Assembly: GCF_000313135.1 (NCBI RefSeq)
Contig: NW_004457654.1
Coordinates: forward strand, 8,210-72,209
Length of the DNA: 64,000 nucleotides
Origin: Acanthamoeba castellanii str. Neff
Lineage: Eukaryota; Discosea; Longamoebia; Acanthamoebidae
Direction of reading: 5' to 3'
This document shows positions 22,701 through 36,637 of this stretch, one piece after another (positions within the stretch are counted from its first letter, which is position 1; every line of letters begins with the position of its first letter). The notes below the pieces were generated by a model. The model did no database searches, was not told the origin of the DNA, and was given only the letters and a program-made list of their open reading frames with translations. Both the position numbers and the translations under genes were made by a program.

Positions 22701-25700
22701 ATGGCGTGGTCGGCTCCTTCTTCGGTGGGTGCGAAATGGAAGCCCATGGACGCCTTCGGCTTTGGTGAGTATCCTTTGGGATCCCTCTTCGTATGCGCAG
22801 CCTTTTCCGTCCTCTATCGCATTTCGACCACCTGGTCCCTCGTTCGTTTTCTTCTCCATCTTCTCCGCTCTCTGCGTTCCCATCGTCGTGAGAGCACAAC
22901 CTCTACCTCCGGCGGGTGGCTGTATAATGATAACTTAATTGGGGCTGGGTGCTCACCTCCTTCGGAAGGAAAAGCGAACGCGCCCCTGTTTTTCCGAACC
23001 CCCCCGCCGCCGTTTCGTTAATCTTTGAAGAGGATGGAGGCTAACTGTACAGCTCGGGCTTGTATCAGCTATTTTCCCCTATCGCCCGGCTGCTGGCGCG
23101 CAGTTCCAGCTGCCCTTCAAGATCGGCGATAAGATTCGGTACCGACTGCGTTACCCGCCAGGCCATCTCTTTTCAATTCATTTTTCAACTTACCATCTTC
23201 CACAATCCAGCATCCAGGAGGAGATTGACGGCTGGTACCGCGGCAGTCTCATCATCGAGGCTCGCGAAGGCGATTCTGACCGCACTGTACCCCTCCCCCT
23301 CGCCTTTCTGCCTGGCCCGTCTACAGTTGTTCACCTTCTCCACTGCCTTTCTCTCTCTCGCGCGTGTCACAGCCGAAGGAGGTGAAGGGCATCTTCCCCA
23401 AGACCTACGTCTCCATCACGCGCGAGCTCGATGATGACCCCATCACCAAGGAGCTGCGCGGCGTGCTGCGCGAGTGGGGCGCCCTCATGCGCCAGTACTA
23501 CCTCGTACCAGCCTCCACCCGCGCACTGATTATAATTCGAGGCATGGAAACCGAACTTGCTACACAAGTGCTTACTCCACTTCTTGTGATCGGACTACAG
23601 GAGAGGCGCATGAAGGAGTACACCACGATCAAGGACCGCATGAAGGTCCTGCTCGACTGGCACCGCATCATCACCTCGCCCCATACGCCCCCTGTACGTG
23701 CCTTTGCGTGCGACCGCTGCCGCCACCGCCGTTTGCCGCTCGGAGCTCGTGTGTCGTCAACTCACGCGATTGTATGTGTGTGGGGGGGAATGCAGAAAGC
23801 GTTGGCTGAACTCAAGCCGCGCGTGATGAGCAACATCGAGGAGGGCAGGCGTCTGTTGGGACTCGACATGATCGTCAAGACGCCCTCCGGCGAGCCCGCC
23901 ACCGAGAACAACACGGCCGTGCTCAAGCTCTACCGCATGGTACACCTCCTTTGCTCGGCCCCCACGCGCCCCTCCTCTCCGCATTTTTCCTGAGTGTCAG
24001 ATATTCAACGTTGCTCACTGTGTGATCTCCTTGCGCGCGATCAACTGCAGCACCAAGAGCTGGCCTCCAAGGACACCACGCCGGGCGCCAACAAGGACGC
24101 TTCCGCTGATAAGGCCAAGGACAAGAACGTACGGTTCCACACTACTAGTCTGCCCAGGGCGCGTTAGAAGAACGACAGGGTGAACTCACACACCACCGCG
24201 TGGAATTCGTATGCGCAGCCCCTTACTGCGTCGCGCGACCTGCTCGGGCAGCAGTCGTCGATGGTCGACCTCAACGCTAAGAGCGCCAAGCTCATCAGCG
24301 TCACCACGGCCAAGGAGATCGCCCAGCACTGCCTCCTTCTGGAGCTCAAGCTCTCGATGTGCCAGGTCTCTCCTCATCATCACCTTCCTCACCACCTGTC
24401 CCATATGTGTGCCCAATGCATGCTGACATCGTGTAACCACCAGGTTGGCGAGCCGACCGAGCTGTACTTCTCCCTGTACAGCGCCAGGAGCGGCCAGAAC
24501 CTGACCGAAGAATTCAAGGTGGGCCTCACCGCCAACGGTCTCCCGCCCGACATCAACGCCATTGGCACCATGAAGTCCTGGTTTGAGGTACGTGCCCTTC
24601 TTTCGTCCGCGCTTCTTTGAGCGCAACCCTCCTCGATAAAAGCCTTGCTATGCGTCGCACCTCTGTACTGATCGTGCGCCTCGTCAGGTGGCCGAGCTTC
24701 ACGGTGGTGATGCCTACTTGGTGTGCCGCATGGTGCGCAAGGGCCAGCTCGTGTGGGACGACAGCGCCAAGGCCAAGAAAGAGGTATGACGCGTCACACA
24801 CTTGAACGCCCAACGCCCAGGTGTGACACCCTACCTTCACGTGCAGGTCAAGGACGACGAGGCTCTCAGGCGCCCGTTCGCCTGCGGTGTCATGCCCCTG
24901 GCGGAGCTGGGCCTCGGTCTGGGCAAGGAGAGCGAGCATTCGATGAAGATGTTCGCCCCCAAGGAAGAGGAGAAGTTTGGCACCCTTCCCGACCGTACGT
25001 TGACCGGCGCGCCTCCTCAGCCATTGCTCTCTTGGCTCCTCATGAGCTCATCCCGCTCTGGTTTTCGCGCAACCAGTGATCATCCAAAACGTCGCGTCGG
25101 CCTACCAGTCGCAGCCCAAGGGCTCGCTCTCGCTCGGCCTCCGTCTCTTCGGCGGCACCTTTGACCACGTACGCACTTCACCCCGTCCAGTGAAAGCGGA
25201 CCCTAACAACCCTCATCTCTCGACAGGTCGTCAAGTCGTTCTCCGACTTGAGCAGGTTCCCGCTGCAGCAGAAGCTCAACATCAACGATTCGCAGAACCA
25301 GAATCAGGTGGGCCGCAACGACTTGTACATCACCCTCGACAGCGCCATCGTCGCCTCCGAAGCGGGCGATAAGAACCTCGAGGTAACCTCGCAGCCGCCA
25401 CCCACACCACCACCACCGCCATTCTGGAGACTGACCTCTGGCGACCCGTTGTGGTCATCCATGCGACAGCTACTGGTGGGCGTCCGCGACGACAACGGCT
25501 ACCCGGTCAATAACTGCTTCAGCTCGGGCACCGGCGAAAAGCCGGTGACCGAGTTCAAGTCGCTTGTACTTCATAAGTGTGGCAGCCCCGTGTGGAAGGA
25601 GACCATCCGAGTCAACGTCAAGCCCGAGGATTACCCTCGCTGCCACCTGTACTTTACTTTCCAGGTACATGCGCCCCTCCCCTTCCCTGCCATCCGTGCA

Positions 25701-28700
25701 CGGCTTCGCTGTGAACCTCACCGGCCTCTTTGTGGAACGCATAATTATGACATGCAGAGCGTGGGCAAGAAGGGCGCGAAGGTCATCAGCAACGGATTCC
25801 TCCGCCTCACCAACGCGGATGGTACGGTGGCGACCGACGGCACCAAGGAAGTCGCCACCTTCAAGCCTCCGCGCTCTGTGGACGAGCGTGCCTTCTACCT
25901 CGGTACGTCTCGGCAAAGTCTCACTTGCGCCCGGCTGGCCAACGCTGGGTCGTCGCCTCACACGCTCGGCCATTGTGCATCTTTCTAGATGCCGCGAGCT
26001 CCAACAAGCTGGCGATCAGGAAGGGCGAAGTCATCAAGCTCAAGACCACTCTCTGCTCGACCTACCTCACCCAGAACGGTACGCCACTCTCATCAGTCAT
26101 TGCCCTGTAAATTACCGGGGATTGAACTGACCAGGGCGATGTGGATCGCAGCGTCGATGCTTGGCTTGCTGCAGTGGCGCCAGCAGAACGATCTGGCGGG
26201 CATGCTCAACAAGTTCTCGTTCGTGGATCAAAACGAGATCGTCAAGTTCCTCAAGGAGACTTTCGACTCTCTGTTCGCCATCCTCGTCTCCCCCAGCTGC
26301 CAGGGCAACACCAAGCTCTCCCTCCAAGTGTACGCGCCCTCTCTCGGTCATTTCGCACTTGATACAACATTAACATTATCTCCATCTTTTGGTTACACCT
26401 CGTCGCCTGCGAATTCCACAGATACGACGCCATTGTGAACACGATCCAGCTGCTGTACGATGAGAAGCAGGGCCAGTCCACTCACCGGAGTGCCCTCGAC
26501 AGCTACATCATCCACTACCAGCAGGCGGAGGTCAAGCCCGCCGCATCGGCCCCGGCGCCGACGGCCGCCTCCGCGGTGCCCAACCACCGACAGAGGAACT
26601 CCGTGCTCGGTTCCCCAACCGGCTCCGGCGTGCCTCCCACTTCGCCCGGCCTCCGCAGGCCCGGCGGCTCGCCGGACGACGCCGACAACAACTTCTCCAA
26701 GATGCACAAGAACCTCATGTTCTGCCTCAAGGAACAGTTCAAGGTGAGTGATCGTGTTGCGCACAGGGGCTCGGATGTGTGCACACTCTGACACGCCTCT
26801 CCCCTCCCGTCCCCCTTGAAACAGGAGCTGACGACCAGCACCACGCCGTCGCCCATCTCGGGCAAGAAACTGATTCCGACCGTGAAGGCTCTGGAGTACT
26901 TGCTCAAGTTCATCCTGGCCTCCCGCATTCTCTACGACCGCACCAACCCGCAGGACGCTCTCCGCACGTACGCTGCTCCCCCATGCAGTCGACACTCACC
27001 AACTTTAATTAAGGTGGCTGTCTGTTGTGTCTTACGACTGCTCGCTGTGGTGCACAGTAAGGAGGAGTTCAAGTGCGACATGGCCGGGTTCTTTGACGTC
27101 TTCAACGAGCTGATGGCCCAGAAGGCGGACTGGCTCATCGGCGCCCAGACGCTCGCCGTCAGGCACTTCTCGCGGTTCTTCGCCCACCTGGAGTCCCTGT
27201 TCTCGATCCAAGAGAGGAGCTCGATCGCGGGCAAGTTCCTGGATAGCGTGAAGGGCAACACCACGACCCGACTCAACGTCGAGAAGCTCCTGCTCATCCA
27301 CTCCATCATCTCCGACTCGCTCTTCCAAAACGCAGGCACGTCACCCCTGCTGGCCGGCCATTCCTCCCTCTCCCCCCCCCCGGCTCATAATATTTTAATA
27401 TTTGTTGGATCAGGCGCGCGCAAGCAGCTCATGCCGGTCGTGCTCTCGAACCTGAAGCACTTCCTCAGCTCGTCGGACAGGCTGGAGGAGAAGCGCGAGT
27501 GTATCTCCGTCCTTTTCCTCCTCCTGGAGCAGCTCCAGACCAACCTTGCCGTACGTGCCCACCGCCGCCACCACCCTGCTTGCTTGCGATAGCGTGCGAG
27601 GCTGACGTGTGAGCGTTCCCAGTCGGAGACCAACGTGTGGGACTCGGGCGTGGCGTCGGTCCTGCCGGAGGTACTGCGCTGCATCGATCTCATGGGTCAG
27701 CCGGGCCAGCAGGGCGACAAGGCCATGCAGGCCGACATCGTCATGTGCCTCCTGTCGATCCTCTATCTCCTGGCGCCCCAGAACTACCAGGGCTTCCTCC
27801 ACTCCCTCAACGGCGAGGATAACATCAGGGTAGGCCCTCGCACCCGAGCGCCCTGTGTTCTGCATTGCTTGATGTGCATGCCACTGACGCTTATCATGAC
27901 CCATTGTTATCGTTATCGTTATTGCAGAACACACTCATCGCGCTATTCCGCAACCTGTCGTCGCTGATCTCCGAGCGGCCCGCCTTCCCCGAGAACTGGT
28001 TCGGGCTGCAGATGTTCCAGTACTCGACCATCTCGAAGGTCATCTCCATCATGAACGACATCCTGCCCTTCCGCCTGGGCTTCCTCTCCGCCGATGGCTC
28101 CGGCCCGACCGGCGCCAAGCCCTCCTCGTTCGGCGGCGGCGGCAGCGGCATCGGCCCTCGCACTGTCGGCGGCCCGACGTCATCGCTCTCCTCCTCGGTC
28201 TCGTCGTCCCCCGGCGGGTCCTCCTTCCGCGGCCCGTCGCCACTCACTTCGTCGTCATCGGGCACCGCCGGCGGCCCGGCCCCTGCTTCGCCTGCACCCT
28301 CGCGCCCGACCCCCGGCGTTCCGTCGCGCGTTGGCGCCTCGCCGGTCTCTGGCGGCCTGGTCTCGTCGTCCCCCTTCAATTCGCCCGGCGGACCGGCGTC
28401 GGCTTCCTACGCAGGGCCGGCCGCGTCAAGCAGCGTGCCCATCCCGGCCCGCGGCGGTGTGGCGAACCGCTTCCTGCAGGCGGTCAACACGCCGGGTTCG
28501 CCCTCGGGCGGCTCACCTGTGTCTTCGCCCTCGCCCTCGCCCTCGCCCTCCCCCTCGTCGCCCGGATTCCCCAGGCCCGGCGGTCCCGGCGGCGTCGCGG
28601 GCGCTCGTCCCGTGCCGGCCACGCCGCCCCGTTCCATTCCCGGCGCTGGCGGCGCGGCGGCCGACGTCAACCGCAGCTCTTCGATGTCGCCTCCGCCCAA

Positions 28701-31700
28701 CGGCAGCGCACCCTCGCCCGTCGGCTCTCTGGGCTCTTCTTCCTCCGGCACCAGCGGGTTCGTAGTCGAAATCCCCCATCTTCTGAGCCTAGTCCTTCGC
28801 TGACCCCCAGGTGTGCTATTACCCATACAGAACGCCCGTCTCTCCTGCGCCAATGCGCGCAGGCACCGCCATTGCCCGCTCTCCTGCGCCCAGGCGCTTG
28901 TCGAACAGCCCGGCCGCCGGTGGAAGCAGCATTACAGGTCGTGGGCTGCCACTGCCGGCGAGACGCAAGGCTGCCGCGGATAGCGGCGATTCTGCGACGG
29001 TGATGGAGAGGAAGGTGTTCGAGGCCTTCTTCACCCTCACCATCAACTTCATCACGGCCGGCCCCCTCACCATGGAGAAGTTCACCGCCCAGAAGCAGTC
29101 CCTCATCCACACCGAGTGCGTTGCGCTCCCCCTCCCCATTCATTTTGCACCAACCACCGGCTCACCCTCTCTCGCCGTCTGTTGGTTGTTGTGCGCTCCA
29201 GGTACGGTGACATGCGTCTGCCCGTGATGGACCACTTCAAGAAGGTCTGGAACGTGCTCGGCCCGAGGCAGACCCTGTTCATCAAGGTACCAGCTAGGAG
29301 TCGAGCCACTGCTGATGGCGCGAGAATATCCATTTTCTGAACGACGGGTGTGTGCTGTGTTGTGTTGTGTGAACGCATGTAGGCGCTCGTCGGACCGTTC
29401 CTCGAGCTAGCCATGGTGGAGGAGCCGCAGCTCAAGGAGGCCGGCCTCACGCTGTACTTCTCAACGCTGACGCGGGAGTTCAGCGCCACGCGCACCTTCC
29501 GCGGAGTCGAAACGCAGACCATCGACGCCCTGGACAAGATCGTCAACGAGCGCTTCGCCTCGTCGGCCAGCAACGCCAGCCTGACAGGCCTGAGCAGGAG
29601 CGGCTCGACCATCGGTCGCCCTGTCGGAGCGATGATCACCTCGGCAACCTCGACCCAGGCCCAGCAGGCCGCTGACTCCTTCAAGAAATACTTCAGGGCC
29701 ACGCTCAACGTGCGCTTCGAAGCCGAGAAGGACGAGGCCCTCAGGGAGCACGGTAACATACATTCTATACTCGCTATGGAGTCATCATCGTTTGCCCTAT
29801 CGATCGGCTGACGTTCGACTCTTGCTTCCCCCCCCCTCCCCTTGGTGGATTGCAGGTCTGTCGTTCCTGCAGGACATGGAGAAGATCGTGGATCTGTTCA
29901 CGGCGCTGCGCGTGCTGCCCAAGGCCTACGATGACGATCGCACGGAGGCGACCATGCAGCTCATGCAGTACCTCAAGCAGACCGATCGCCAGGACAAATA
30001 CGTCAAGTACATCCACGGTATGTTTGTAGGGTCCCGCGGTGCCCGTCGATCGATTCGCCGTGTGCGCGCGTGTGAGGGCGTTCGACTCACACATTCACCT
30101 AAAATGGGCACTTGGCGCGTCCTTGCACAGATCTCTGCAAGCAGCACGAGGCCAACGGTCATTTGGTGGAGGCCGGCCTCACGCTCCTGCTGCACGCCGA
30201 GCTGTACGACTGGACCGAGGACACCGTGCCCCCCATGGGACCCCACCAGAACAGCGAAATCGCGTGGGAGCGCAAGGTACAGCCACTCGACTCGAGCGAG
30301 TCTGTGGACACGCGGTCAAGCCCATATACTGACCCGGCTGTGGTGTTGTTTGTTTTCGTGCACAGGAGCGTCTGTACTTCCAGGCGATCGACTTCTTCGA
30401 CCATGGCAAGGCGTGGGAGAAGGCCATCGACCTCATGGAAAAGCTGCGCTTCCAGTACCAGCGCATCTTCTTCGACTACGAGAAGCTCTCCAACGTCCTG
30501 GTACGCCAGCATCTTATCCGGGCCATGCCTGGCGTCCTGTGCCCGGCCGCCCTACTCTGACAGACCAAACTGTCTCCCTTTTTTACGGGCGTGGCGAACA
30601 AACAGGCGCGCCAGGCTCGCTTCTTCAGTTCGATCGTGAGCGAGGAGCGCTTCTACTCGGACTACTTCTTCGTCGGCTTCTTCGGCAAGGGCTTCCCCGC
30701 CAACCTGGCCAACAGGCAGTTCATCTTCAAGGGCTACGAGCTCGAGGTATGCGCCCCACCGCCCACCGCCTCACGGCGTGCCAGTGCTCGCTTCTGTCAC
30801 TTCTCTCCCGCGAGTGCCGCGACTCATCGTCGCCACCTCCACACAGCATTCGAGGGACTTCCAGGCGCGCATCACGGCGCTCTGGCCCGCCGCGGAGCTC
30901 CTCAACTTCACCGAGGCGCCCGGGGAGGAGGTCAAGAACAGGTTCGTCCTCGCTCGGCTCGGTTCAGATGCGAGTGCGCCTCAAATTTTCATCACCCGTG
31001 TGTGTACCCCCCCCCCTTCGCTCTGCAGCTACAAGCAGCACCTGCAGATCTACACGGTCAAGGCCGCCTCGGTCGAGGAGATGGAGGCCAAGGAGAAGGT
31101 CGTCAACGAGCGGATGCCGCCCTCGATCAAGAAGTTCCTGCAGGGCAACGACGTCAAGGTCTTCGTCTACTCCAAGCCCTTCCGGAAGGACAAGCAGAAG
31201 AACAAGGAGAACGAATTCGAGGTACGCCCGCGATTTCAGTCACTCTCGAGTGCGTGCGTGCGTCCTGCTGCGATTGTACGGTGGTGTCTGACAGCGCGGT
31301 CCCTCGACCACCACCCACACAGGACTTGTGGATCCGCAACTCGTACTTCATGACCGCCGACGCGTTCCCCGGCATCAGGCGCCGCGCCGAGATCGTGGAG
31401 TCGCGCATCATCGAGGTGACGCCCATCCAGAACGCCGTCAACTCGATCCAGTCCAAGAACGAGGAGCTCAAGGAGATCATCATCAAGTGCGTACTTTTCT
31501 GTCGCTTACTCGAAAGGCTCCTTGCCGGGGGCTGAGTACTAAGTCAATGACGTCTTACGTGCGCGCGCCCCTATACAACAGGCACGGGTCGTCGCGCGAC
31601 CTCAACATCAACCCGTTCACGATGGTGCTCAACGGCGTGATCGACGCCGCCGTCGCTGGAGGCGTGGCCATGTACCAGAAGGCCTTCCTCACGCCGGCCT

Positions 31701-32381
31701 ACGCCTCGGCCAACCCGGGCGACATGCCGCTCATCAACAAGCTCAAGAACAACATCCTCTACCAGGTCGACATCCTTGAGAAGGGTAAATTTCCCTCCCC
31801 CCACCCAGTCCCTCTGTAGCACAGAAAGGGTGAGAGGGTGCTGATCGTTGTTTGCACGATGGCCAGGCTTGAACATCCACGCGATCGTGTGCAGCGCCGA
31901 CATGGCGGGCCTGCAGGAGCAGCTGGAGATCAAGTACGAGCAGCTCAAGCGCGGCGTGGAGGAGTACCGCGCGCAGCTGCCCGAGGGCTGGGTGGTGCCC
32001 ACCTTCAAGCTGCCCTCGTCCATCTCCGCCGAAATGTCCGAGGACATCGCGCGCCTCTCCAAGTCCCCCGCCGTCGCCAAGCTCTCCACCCGCTCTGAGA
32101 GCACTGACATGCTCGACAGGTGCCAACACCTTCCTCCCGCCAGCCTTTCTTGTCGCGCGTGCGTGTGAGGTGTTGTGTCTCGTCCATTGACTGAGACCGC
32201 GTGTTGTGTGTGTGTGTGTGTGTGTGTCACACCTAGGATCAGCAATGACAGCAGCGGTGAGATTCCGACCATCCCGGCCCTGTCCTCATCGCCCAACTTC
32301 AAGGGCACCGTCAAGGCCAAGAAGGCCAAGAGCGACAAGGAGAAGAAGGAGAAGAAGCCCGCCCGCAAGGACAAGAGCTAA
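22701..32381 (+). CDS. Dock180-class DOCK GEF with SH3
   Basis: A gene of about 30 exons. Exons 2-4 (about 23033-23500) form an SH3 domain (AIFPYRPAAGAQFQLPF, EIDGWYRGSLI, GIFPKTYVSI). Then come the helical N-lobe (ELRGVLREWGALMRQYY), a DHR-1/C2 domain (about 25300-26080: NDLYITLDSAIV, LLVGVRDDNGYPV, SPVWKETIRVNV, CHLYFTFQ) and an armadillo-like middle. A long Ser/Pro/Gly insert at about 28080-28960 precedes the DHR-2 domain (about 29880-32100: YFQAIDFFDHGKAWEKAIDL, FFVGFFGKGFPANL, QFIFKGYELE, PIQNAVNSIQSKNEEL). The tail is Lys-rich (KAKKAKSDKEKKEKK). SH3 plus DHR-1 plus DHR-2 is the DOCK1-5 plan, which in animals works with ELMO to activate Rac in phagocytosis and migration. The exon 1 join uses an acceptor near 23032. 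Confidence 0.9.
32205..32227. repeat. (TG)n microsatellite
   Basis: A TG run in the last intron of the Dock180-class gene. Confidence 0.85.
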
Positions 32382-32472
32382 GCTTCCATCAACAGTTGGC
32401 TTTTTGTTGGGCGCTTGGCTTTCGTGCAAGCGCTCTTCTTCTTCCAAAGTAGTACTAAAACGCGTGCGTGCT

Positions 32473-33042
32473 CTAGAGTCGCTGCACACCGTCGCCCTTG
32501 TGGATTACGCCCTCTCCCTCGGTCAGGCGCACAAACACTCCTGTAGTGAAGGTGTCGGCGGCAGCGCAAGCGAGTGAGCAAAGGCGAAGGAGCGATGGAG
32601 TGTGAAGGAGAAGAAGGTGCACCTCGCTTGCCGGTGAGAGCGGGGTCTTCGCCAACGCAGGCCAGCTTCTGGCCCACCTCGAACACGAGGTCGGCGCCCA
32701 CCCGGAATCGGGCGCCAGGCTCAGATTGCCCCAGGCCCAAGCCACGCACGGTGATGTTCTCCTTCATGCCGCCCACCTGCATGCCGGCTTCGAGCAACGT
32801 CTCCTCGTCCACCAGCAGCACCTCGCGTCCTGCCCACATGGCACGCCATCAGCCACCGCAAGGCACCTCTTTCTTTCCCCCTCCTGCCATCAACGAGTGG
32901 TGGTGGAACCTGTTGAGGCTCCTGCCGTGGTCACACGAAAGCGATCGCCTTCGAGTCCCTCGGGGAACACGCGCACGAGGTCAACGGCATTGCGCACGCC
33001 ACGCTCGGGCGACACGAACAGAGCCACAACCTTTCCCTCCAT
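32473..33042 (-). CDS. Small MOSC-domain protein
   Basis: Three exons from ATG at 33042 to TAG at 32473 give about 145 residues. The sequence opens KVVALFVSPERGVRN, continues GLEGDRFRVT and REVLLVDEETL, then carries the typical MOSC stretch MKENITVRGLGL...PGARFRVGADLVFEVGQ, and ends TGKRGVFVRLTEGEGVIHKGD. MOSC domains are related to the C-terminal domain of molybdenum-cofactor sulfurase and are thought to handle sulfur or the cofactor. A cysteine is present in KLACVGED. The protein is a stand-alone MOSC of the small bacterial type, without a beta-barrel extension. It is convergent with the Dock180-class gene (91-base gap) and divergent from actin. The substrate is unknown. Confidence 0.82.
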
Positions 33043-34651
<1,609 letters not shown>

Positions 34652-34823
34652 GTGAGCATCGTTGCTGGTGTTGTTGTAAACACTGTAGTAAAAAAAAAAC
34701 AAACGTGCGCTCCTGCGTACAACTATCCCCACTTCTTTGCACAGCTTTCGCTTTCGTTCTTCGCTCTTTGGGTTTGGCACAAATTGAAACAAAAGAAAAA
34801 AAATTCATAAAAAATCACGTACA

Positions 34824-36637
34824 ATGCTGGGCGGCGCGGGACGGCGTAGAGCACCAAGAAGAAGTCGGATGGATCAAGATGCTGACCAAGCCACTGGACA
34901 TGTCGCCGAAGTGGCATACCACCAGCTTACTTACGACAACGAGCTGGTGCAATTCGACGCAAATCTTGATTCAAATCTTGGTGCATCTGAAGTAGAAACA
35001 CAAGATGTTGGCGGGGGTGGCAATGAAAGCACGAATGACAGCAGCAACAAGGACGTCTTATTTACAGATGAAGAGCAACGAGCACGGGCCGAGAGGAGAA
35101 AGCTCAAGCGTGCCAGGCGCATGGTGGGCGTGACGGTGCACCTTCTCGCCGGGCTCCTCTTGCTCTCGCTCGCTACGCGCTTCGTTCCCTCCACAGCCAT
35201 GGCCTCTCCCCTCCTGCGTGGTTCCACTCCTTCCCCTTCGCGTTTTTGATGTGCGAAGCGGTGTGCGTGTGCCCATCTAACTGGCAGTCTGTGTGCACGC
35301 ACGTGGCTGGGCGCAGAGGTGCTGAGGAACGACCGGTTCGGTTGGGCGGGCGTGGTGGTGTGGCATGTGCTGCTGGTGATGGGGTTCATCTTCGTCGCCC
35401 ACATCACAGAGAAGCGGCCCAACCCTCTCCGCAGCCGCCGTGGGCACTATCGGGTACAACTGCAGCCCATCGCCCGCCCCATTTGCGCAGCAAGCGAGCG
35501 ATCTGACCTTGTGCGCGCTCTACCACCGGTCCTGCAGGAAGTGGTCAAGTTGCTGGCCTCAGGCCCGCTTCTCTTCCTACTGGGTCCAGTCTTCGCTTTG
35601 GCCGTTCGTACGTCACTCTTGCTCGCCATGGTAGTCAGCACGTGCTGATCCATCCTGTGGTGGCGGTGGCGGTGGCGGTGGCGGTGGCGGTGGCGGTGGC
35701 GGTGGCGGTGGCGGTGGCGGTGGCGGTGGCGGTGGCGGTGGCGGTGGCGGTGGCGGTGTGTGTTCGTAGCCGAATCCAATCCTCGCTCCGTTACCACCGA
35801 TCTGACGGAGCAGGTCGTGGGCGCGCTCTTCCAGCTCGACCCGCGCGCAGACGCAGAGGCGTTTGCACTTCTGTACAATTATCTGTTCTTTGTTGTTCCA
35901 TTCTACGCGGGCCTGCACATCACCTACATGGACAAGAACCTCTTCCTGCGCGCCGTGGGCGACAAGGCACCTCACCTCCTCCCTCCCGGTAACTGCAATC
36001 AGCGCGTACGCGTTCTTGGACTAACTCATCTGCCTCCTCTGTGCGTCCAGCTTGTCGTGCCGAGTCGGTGGAAGACCTACACGAAGAAGGAGCTGATTGC
36101 TTTGGCCGTTTTGCTTGGTTTCCTCCTCTTCGTGGCGTCCTGTCAAGTCATCTTGCTGGTGCGTACCTCTTCATTCGGGCCTTCACTCCTGGTGCAGCCT
36201 CCGTGGCTCAGCCTCTCCGGTTGCATCTGGTCCAGGCTCTCGATGGCCTTTTGCTCTGGTACGCGCTGGCCTACGGGTGTGTACTGGCGGCCATCGGCGT
36301 AGCGTCATACATAATTCGAAAGACGCACGAGATACACGTCCACCACTACCTGTTCGGTACGTTTGCACCTCGCCTCTTGTCTTGGGTGTTACGTGTTCGC
36401 CGTGCTCACATTCATTCACCATCAGGCTTGATTCTGCTTCCTCTGCCTCGAGCATTCAACCCCATCTCGTCGTGTACGATGGCTGCCGCCGCCGGTGTCT
36501 TTGTCGAGGGTACTTGAGGCCCTTCGTTCCCGCGATGTTTTTTCAATCGTGCGTTTATCTCACCATCAGCGCCTGCTGGCCCAGGCATTGCGCGATGGAG
36601 CATGGCCTCCTTGTGGGATCGCAGACGCAGCTCATGA
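34824..36637 (+). CDS. Multispanning membrane protein, unknown family
   Basis: About seven exons. The N-terminal 90 residues are hydrophilic and acidic, then a basic stop-transfer (ERRKLKRARR) precedes the first span (VTVHLLAGLLLLSLATRFV). Further spans are WAGVVVWHVLLVMGFIFVAH, LLASGPLLFLLGPVFALAV, LYNYLFFVVPFYAGLHITYM, LIALAVLLGFLLFVASCQVI and LAYGCVLAAIGVASYIIR. A striking conserved-looking end reads HEIHVHHYLFG and then GVFVE, before a last exon with GIARWSMASLWD and a TGA at 36635. The His-rich HxHHY motif followed by small hydrophobic helices suggests a conserved eukaryotic membrane family I cannot name. The first ATG at 34824 is used; an ATG at 34869 is an alternative. One intron is almost wholly a GGTGGC repeat. 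Confidence 0.68.
35659..35757. repeat. (GGTGGC)n hexanucleotide repeat
   Basis: About sixteen perfect copies of GGTGGC, within an intron of the multispanning membrane-protein gene. It is open in all three frames, so a Val-Ala, Gly-Gly or Trp-Arg repeat is formally possible, but flanking GTACGT donor and TAG acceptor sites make an intron more likely. Confidence 0.93.

Noticed and set aside
10347..32381. One giant tandemly duplicated DOCK gene
   Set aside because: CWC27 lies between the two on the other strand, each has its own start and stop, and the two proteins belong to different DOCK classes.
35613..35992. ORFs with poly-Pro, Val-Ala or His-Arg repeats
   Set aside because: All come from the GGTGGC array. 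Membrane-protein exons on both sides join in frame without it.
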